From Panicum virgatum (lineage: Eukaryota > Streptophyta > Magnoliopsida > Poales > Poaceae), in NCBI RefSeq assembly GCF_016808335.1, contig NC_053138.1, positions 15,059,900 to 15,123,899 on the forward strand: a stretch of 64,000 nucleotides of DNA, written 5' to 3'. Position 1 is the first letter of the stretch; each line of letters begins with the position of its first letter. The notes under the pieces are model-generated. The model did not search any database. It worked only from the letters and a program-made list of their open reading frames with translations, and was not told the DNA's origin. The position numbers and the translations under genes are program-made. This document shows, in pieces, positions 58,546 to 64,000 of the stretch.

Positions 58546-59745
58546 TTAGGATCCTAGAGAGTCGAGGAACGAGTGACGCTTAAGGCTATCACGGAACACA
58601 AGAATATGCAGCGGGGTGTGAGGAACAAAATTCCCTGGCTGATCATCATCATCAGTAGTAAATAATTGGATTCGCTTCAACATCCTTTTCTTCATCAGAT
58701 GGTACAGTCCCAGCGTGTAGTTCCTGCAGTCTCCCAAAAGAATCACATTTTGATCCTCCACACCTGGCTTGATCGCCAGCGTTGCCTGCCGCAGCGCTGG
58801 CGGCAAGCGGACCAAGAGCCGTCGCGCCCAGCTCTCGTCGTTGTCGTAGTCCTCCAGCACCCAGAGGTCCATGAATCCATCGTAAATGGCCGCCATGGCG
58901 AGTTTCCCGTCCATCTCCAGCAAGCTGAGCTCCTCGTAGGTGCGGTCGTCCCTCCTCCGTGGCGGGCGAGGTATCCGTCGGAACGTCTCTGCCACGGTGT
59001 CGAACGTTAAGATCATGTCTTCGTGCACCACTTGGCCAGGCACATCGTCTGGAAACAGGACCCAGGGATGATACAGCCAGTGGAGCTTGCCGCGACAGTT
59101 GAGGTTACGAAAGGGAGGCGTGGCGTAGTATTGGATGACCGCGCGCGCTGGTCCCAGTCGGCGGGCCTCGCCGCCGCCGGCGACTTGGAGCGAGGAAACA
59201 TAGTGCGATCCGTGTTGGTCGTCGGTGAAGTACAGGATCCGGTGCTCGCCTGATGGCCCGTGAAGGTAGAAGCCGCAGACCAGGATACTGGTGCCCGGCG
59301 GACGAGGCAGCTTGCTCCATTGCCGTGTCGCCGGGCTGTAGATGAAGTAATCGATTCCAAAACCTCTCTGGAAGAGCAGGAGCCCGTCGCAAGAACCGAT
59401 CAAGGAGTAGCCCCTCCAGCAGTGTTCCGGGGGTCCCGTGTACTCGGGGTACCTAACGTTGAGGCACCGGCGCCTCGTCTCGTCGAGGGCGAGGAGGGGG
59501 ATGGTGTCCAGCAGCGTGCTGCTCACGCCGTGGCGCTGGACGACGATGAGATCGTCGACGGTGCAGCGGCGGCCGTAGGCGGCGAGGAAGGCGGGGCCGG
59601 TGGTGGTGCGGTGCCATGCCTTGCAGACGGCACGGAAGCGGCGGACGGCTCCGGGCGGGAGGCGGAGCAGGATCTCCGTCAGCACGTCGTCGTTTAGAAT
59701 TTGGGTGGTGGCAGCCGCCGTCGCTCCCGATAATGTAGCGACCAT
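58546..59745 (-). CDS. F-box protein, intact copy
   Basis: The single exon gives 399 residues from MVATLSGA at 59745. The F-box is near the N-terminus: LNDDVLTEILLRLPPGAVRR, then FRAVCKAWHRTTTGPAFL. The C-terminal region is the plant F-box-associated type, with GSCDGLLLFQRG, ATRQWSKLPRPPGTSILVCG, FDTVAETFRRIPRPP and ELSLLEMDGKLAMAAIYDGF. It should act as the substrate receptor of an SCF ubiquitin ligase with an unknown target. Upstream in-frame ATGs at 59781 and 59814 exist, but a TATA box at 59802-59809 overlaps the first of these codons, so the transcript most likely starts below it. The near-identical copy at 45485 is broken, so this is the functional member of the pair. Both lie on the minus strand, 13 kb apart. 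Confidence 0.87.
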   Translation of the reverse strand: MVATLSGATAAATTQILNDDVLTEILLRLPPGAVRRFRAVCKAWHRTTTGPAFLAAYGRRCTVDDLIVVQRHGVSSTLLDTIPLLALDETRRRCLNVRYPEYTGPPEHCWRGYSLIGSCDGLLLFQRGFGIDYFIYSPATRQWSKLPRPPGTSILVCGFYLHGPSGEHRILYFTDDQHGSHYVSSLQVAGGGEARRLGPARAVIQYYATPPFRNLNCRGKLHWLYHPWVLFPDDVPGQVVHEDMILTFDTVAETFRRIPRPPRRRDDRTYEELSLLEMDGKLAMAAIYDGFMDLWVLEDYDNDESWARRLLVRLPPALRQATLAIKPGVEDQNVILLGDCRNYTLGLYHLMKKRMLKRIQLFTTDDDDQPGNFVPHTPLHILVFRDSLKRHSFLDSLGS

Positions 59746-59801
59746 TGGTGATGGCTTTATTTTGGGCCTCGATCGATCCATCTTTTTGCATGTCGCTCTT
59801 G

Positions 59802-59809
59802 TATATATA
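59802..59809 (-). promoter_or_regulatory. TATA box of the intact F-box gene
   Basis: TATATATA lies 57 bp upstream of the proposed ATG at 59745, leaving a leader of about 25-30 nt. The broken copy has only CATATACG at the equivalent place (about 46744). Confidence 0.55.
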
Positions 59810-59925
59810 CACACGCCGCCTTTTCCCGATGAACGCCGCCGGTGCGTGTACGTTCAGGAGCCAGCGTCGCGAATCCGATCCGAACTTGGGTCTGTCCGAG
59901 TGTCCGTTGTACATGTATCGCCCGA

Positions 59926-60507
59926 GCTCCCGAACGCGTGGCACGGTCTACCTTTCGGGGCTCTACCTTCCGCTAGATAATTTTGCTTCTTATCTTTAAC
60001 CCAACAGTGGCCCATCAATCAGCCCACGGCCCAAAATTTTGTTCCGGCATTAGAGAAACTCCAGCTCTAGCATGCAACAGGCGGCGGGACAGAATCGCTC
60101 ACGGAGATGTTAGCTTTGTTTTAAACTTTTTATATATGCATACATCTTCCTTTTAGACATCTTCCTTCATGTACTTCAATTAATTTATCAAGTGTATAAA
60201 TGTGCTCCTGTTAACATTTTTAAAAATAAAATTCAACATTTCACATAAACTAGCTCAACATTTGATATGAAAATGTTGAAACAATATATCTAAAATGTTG
60301 AACTAGTTCATCTAAAATATTGACTATTAAAAATAGTAAAAACATATTCATATTGGATCTTATTGTGTTGGATTAATTCTCAAGAACATAGTAGTTTAAA
60401 CGGATTCACAAATAAGTCCACCATTTAGGAGAAAACACATTTTAGGTTTCAAATACAAATGCTACTACTCCTACCAGGCTGCGACACGTGTCCACCAGAT
60501 TCCCTCA
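59926..60507. other. AT-rich intergenic region
   Basis: No gene recognised. Short repeats of AAAATGTTGAA and CAACATTT-like motifs occur at about 60230-60310. It ends at the target duplication of the LINE. Confidence 0.5.
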
Positions 60508-60521
60508 ACTGCTCGAATTCT

Positions 60522-63281
60522 TTTTTTTTTGAACTTAAGGCAGGAGCGCTGCCAGATCATATAAGAAGGAGAAGAAGTACAAAGTTCATACATGTTGTGA
60601 TTACATAAATAACTAAAGGACTCATACTCTTAGAAACGGAAATCATTATGAAACTACATTATTCACCTGAAGCTCACAAGCCTGCTGCCGGAGCGCCATC
60701 TCCTCCTTGATGAGCCCCAGAATTCTTTGCGGTGCCTGAACGACTCCCTGAAAGATGCGCCTATTCCGCTCATTCCAAATGTTCCACGCCGTGTAGATTA
60801 GTATAGCTGCAACCCGGTTCTTTTTGCTGCGTCAGGCACCTGCAATGCTGAGTTCCACCATTCCTGGACATTGACACCCTGCGCAGAAACCAAAACAAGC
60901 CCATCCGTCCAGGTCCTGACTAGAGACCAGACTTGTTGCGCGAAGGAACGGTGTAGGCATAAGTGAGATGCTGTTTCAGAATCTTGGTGGCAAAGGCTGC
61001 AGATTGGGTCGCACTGAATGCCTTTCATGATCAAGTTGTCCGCGGTCTGAATTTTCCCTTGCACCAACAGCCAAGTAAAGAAACGATGCTTGCCTTCAGT
61101 TTTGGCCTTCCAAATCGCCTGGGCGTTGAACGTGCAGTAAGAACCAGAGAACTGAACTTCATAAGCTGATTTGGATGAGTAAAGTCCATTTGCAGTCCAC
61201 TTCCACGTGATAAGATCTGGCACATCTGAAAAATGAACCCCTTGCACCACTTCCCATAGAAAAATGAACTCAGATATCTCGGTTGCCGTCGACATCCGCC
61301 AGAGGCCTCTCGTCCATGTTTGATTGTCCACCTCATCTCTGAGTTTGAGCCCCTTCCTCCATGCTAACTTATACAGATTTGGTACCAGGTCCCTCGGAGC
61401 ATGACCATTCACCCATGTTGAATCCCAAAACATTGTTGTTCGCCCATCACCGACCGTGACCATGGTAGAAGCACGGAACAGCTGCTTATCATTTTCAAAA
61501 CAGGGAACCGGTGAACCTACCTAGGGCCTTTCAGGGTCCACCCAACTGTACCAGAGCCATCTCAGGCGTAAAGCCCTACTGAATTTAGCAAGATCAAGCA
61601 CTCCAAGCCCCCCATTTGCTTTCAGTTTCTTACAGTTGTCCCATGCAACCAGGCATTTACTGCCATTAGCCTCAGATGTTCCATTCCAAAGGAATGCCCG
61701 GCGAATCTTATCAATTTTCTTCAGTGCCCATTTCTTGAGATCAAAAACAGTCAGGAAATAAACATGTATAGATGAGAGTACCGAATTAACCAGTTTCAAC
61801 CGGCCGGCCTTATTGATGAAAGAGCCCTTCCAAGTTGGTAATCGATTGGCCACCTTGTCGATTACAGGCTGGATGTCGACTCTTCTCAGTTGCCTGATAT
61901 GCAGTGGTAGGCCAAGTTAGTTACAAGGAAATTTTTTTACTGGACATTGAAACCCCGACATGATGTCCTCCAGGTCGTAGCCGTCGCATCTTATGGGAAA
62001 TACAACACATTTGGATATATTAATATACAGTCCAGAAGCTTGGCCAAACATATTGAGAATATCTGCCACCAATTGCACCTCCTCCTTGACTGGATTCAGA
62101 AAGATGGCTGCATCATCGGCGTAGAGGCTTGCACGTAGTTTGGTGACAGTTGCACCCAAAGGTGACAACAGTCCATCCATAGTTGCAATGTGAAATAGCC
62201 TCTGTAATGGTTCCATAACCATGATGAATAAAATTGGGGAGAGAGGATCACCCTGCCGAAGACCTTTGAAATGCTTAAACCAGTTGCCCCTAGAACCATT
62301 CAAAAGTACAGATGTGGAGCTTGTTGCCAGGAGAATGGAGACCCAAGCTCGCCATTTTGGTTGGAACCCAAATTGCTCCAAAACTTCCATGAGAAAATCC
62401 CACCTGACACTGTCAAATGCCTTTGCTATATCTAGCTTCAGGAATAGCCCTGGGCGCTTGTGCCACTGGAGATCCTTAATGAGGTTCTGTGTATATAAGA
62501 AATTATCTTGAATGCCCTGCCTCCTAATGAATGCACTATGTGCCCTTGAAATCAGATCATTTAGCACTAAAGATAATCTGGTTGCAAGAATCTTGGAAAA
62601 CAACTTAGCAATGGAATGTGTCAAACTGATCGGCCGAAAATCCCCTAAGCAACATGCATCTTCCTTTTTAGGTAGCAAAACCATATGAGCTTTGTTCAGG
62701 TGCTGAAAGTGTTGATCATACTGCTGATGAAAGTAGAGCAGTGCTGCCATAATATCCTCCTTGATAGTCAACCAACTCTTTTTGAAAAAGATACTGATAA
62801 ACCCATCCGGGCCCGGCTCTTTGTCTGCAGCCAGATCATCTATGACAGCCTTGACTTCCTCCTCAGAAAACTCTGCTTCCAAGTGTGCTAGATCATGACG
62901 CTGCAGCCCCATTGCTTGCCAATTTAAAGATGTAATTCTTCCTGCCGAGCTGCCAAAATGAGAGCTGTAGTGGTAGTGGGTAAAAATTAGATTTGCTTTT
63001 CCTTCATGGGAATGTTCTGTCACCGTTCTTGATTGGATGGACTGAATAAAGTTCTTTCGTCGACGACCATTGGCTTGCAAGTAAAACAATTTGGAGCTTG
63101 CCTCTGCTGCTCTTATCGAAGATAATCTGGCAACTTGCTTGGCTCTTAACTTTTCAACCGCAGTCATGCCAAGGAAACGTGTTTTCAGGTCACGTTTTAG
63201 AGTAATCTCCTGCTCACTTAGCTGCCTGAATTCCTGCACGACATCCAGCACTGCAATGAGCATTTTTGCCGCACACATCAG
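60522..63281 (-). mobile_element. 5'-truncated LINE with reverse transcriptase, inactive
   Basis: A 14-bp target duplication, ACTGCTCGAATTCT, lies at 60508-60521 and 63282-63295, and a T-run at the low end (A-tail on the minus strand) marks the 3' terminus. Length is 2,760 bp; ORF1 and the endonuclease domain are missing. It belongs to the same family as the LINE tail at 38167 and differs from the one at 6992. Confidence 0.95.
60798..63278 (-). pseudogene. LINE ORF2 remnant: reverse transcriptase and zf-RVT
   Basis: Reverse transcriptase motifs run in order on the minus strand: DLAADKEPGPDGF, LCDFRPISL-like LGDFRPISLTHSIAK, FLKLDIAKAFDSVRW, GLRQGDPLSPILF and the catalytic YADDAAIF. The frame is interrupted twice by single in-frame stops, a TAA at about 61917 (where PCNYLGLP is expected) and a TAG at about 61521 (DPERPW expected). 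A one-base shift near 60830 follows, before VAAILIYTAWNIWNERNRR. The C-terminal zinc-binding block CSLCHQDSETASHLCLH is present. The many intact motifs indicate a fairly young but dead copy. Confidence 0.93.
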
Positions 63282-63909
63282 ACTGCTCGAATTCTGTCCA
63301 GCCTGTTGGGCCGCTATTGTCTATCTCCTGGCCTAGTTCAACGAGCGTTTGGATCCAACCATGGAGAAGTCTAGCAGGCGCTTCACGGTCGATGGAAACG
63401 TGGCCTACAACTAAAAGCACAAACATCGTTAAATCTTGAAAATTTACTCCCACAAAGAGTTGAATCAGAATCTCAGGTGTTACTGAGACTCATATAACCA
63501 CTAGGCTACATGCTCTCTCGGGTTTCGAAAAATAATATAATAGGATGCTACCTTTCCATGGTCGAAGTACCGGACCGGACGGGCCCACATGATCATTGTG
63601 GGCTGAAATTTTGGCGCGATCTAGCCGGCCCATGAGCCCAAGCAGAGGCAGCCCTGCCAGCACGATCCGCCGTCGTTTTCGAAAGGAGGAGCCCTCCTCT
63701 TTCTCGCCCCGTCCCCTGCTCCAAGGGCTTCCAGAACAAGTTGCAAATCAAATCCCGCACCGCCCACCAAACCAACGTTCCCCTTCCAGTTCCTCGCCGT
63801 CTTCCCTTCCTCCCCCAAAGCTCTCGTCCCCACCTCTCGCAGCCCCTCGCCATCATCCCTTCTTCTACCCCAAATCCCCAATCCCTCGCCCCCACCCATC
63901 CGAGCTCCC

Positions 63910-64000
63910 ATGGCCGAGCCACCACCCTGGGCGGACGGCCTCCCCGACGACGCCCTGCGCGAGATCGTCCGCCGCGTCCCGTGCGCCATCGACCGAGGAA
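63910..64000 (+). CDS. N-terminus of an F-box gene, cut by the window end
   Basis: From the ATG at 63910 the frame reads MAEPPPWADGLPDDALREIV and continues RRVPCAIDRG to the window end. LPDDALREIVRRVPC is the first helix of an F-box, as in F-box/DUF295 genes; the start resembles the DUF295-type gene at 42764. Nothing can be said of the C-terminal domain. Confidence 0.65.
   Translation, partial: MAEPPPWADGLPDDALREIVRRVPCAIDRG

Overview
This window is nuclear DNA from a grass (Poaceae), most likely a panicoid. The pointers are: GC-rich coding exons that fall off along the gene, spliced genes with GT-AG and a few GC-AG introns, grass-type MITEs with GGCCCTGTTTAGTT termini, Ty3/gypsy-like LTRs beginning TGTAACACC, and LINE, hAT and MULE-like debris. 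The gene families are all plant families: group III WRKY, PORR/WTF1, SPA, VPS25, phytocyanin, F-box, DUF295 and DUF3615. There is nothing prokaryotic or viral here, and no species can be named from sequence alone.

Layout. 1-10 kb: a small unknown plant protein (-), a plastid DUF3593 gene (+) whose first intron carries a 3-kb hAT element, a LINE tail, and a three-exon group III WRKY gene (-). 10-16 kb: a 2.6-kb LTR-like element with clustered ACCGGT palindromes, a GC-rich gene-free stretch, three MITEs and a fresh 89-bp tandem duplication. 16-37 kb is the gene-rich core: WTF1-like chloroplast splicing factor (-), a long intergenic stretch, a seven-exon SPA photomorphogenesis repressor (+), a phytocyanin (+), a foldback MULE-like element, and VPS25 of ESCRT-II (+). 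38-64 kb is an accessory region: LINE tails, a cluster of F-box and DUF295 genes in various states of decay, and a DUF3615 gene split by a solo LTR that itself holds a complete non-autonomous LTR retrotransposon. A near-identical second F-box copy, a 2.8-kb dead LINE and the first codons of another F-box gene close the window.

The conserved single-copy-type genes (DUF3593, WTF1, SPA, VPS25) serve plastid function, light signalling and endosomal sorting. They share no operon or pathway. The accessory half is dominated by duplication and transposon insertion. At least six loci look broken or altered: DUF3593 by an apparent 2-nt loss, VPS25 by a missing splice acceptor, one F-box copy by two frameshifts, another F-box gene by an altered C-terminus, the DUF295 gene by a 5-bp duplication, and DUF3615 by a nonsense codon plus the LTR insertion. 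I found no clearly undescribed multi-gene system. The best candidates for follow-up are the palindrome turnover in the 2.6-kb LTR family, the foldback element, and the splice and frame lesions in otherwise conserved genes.
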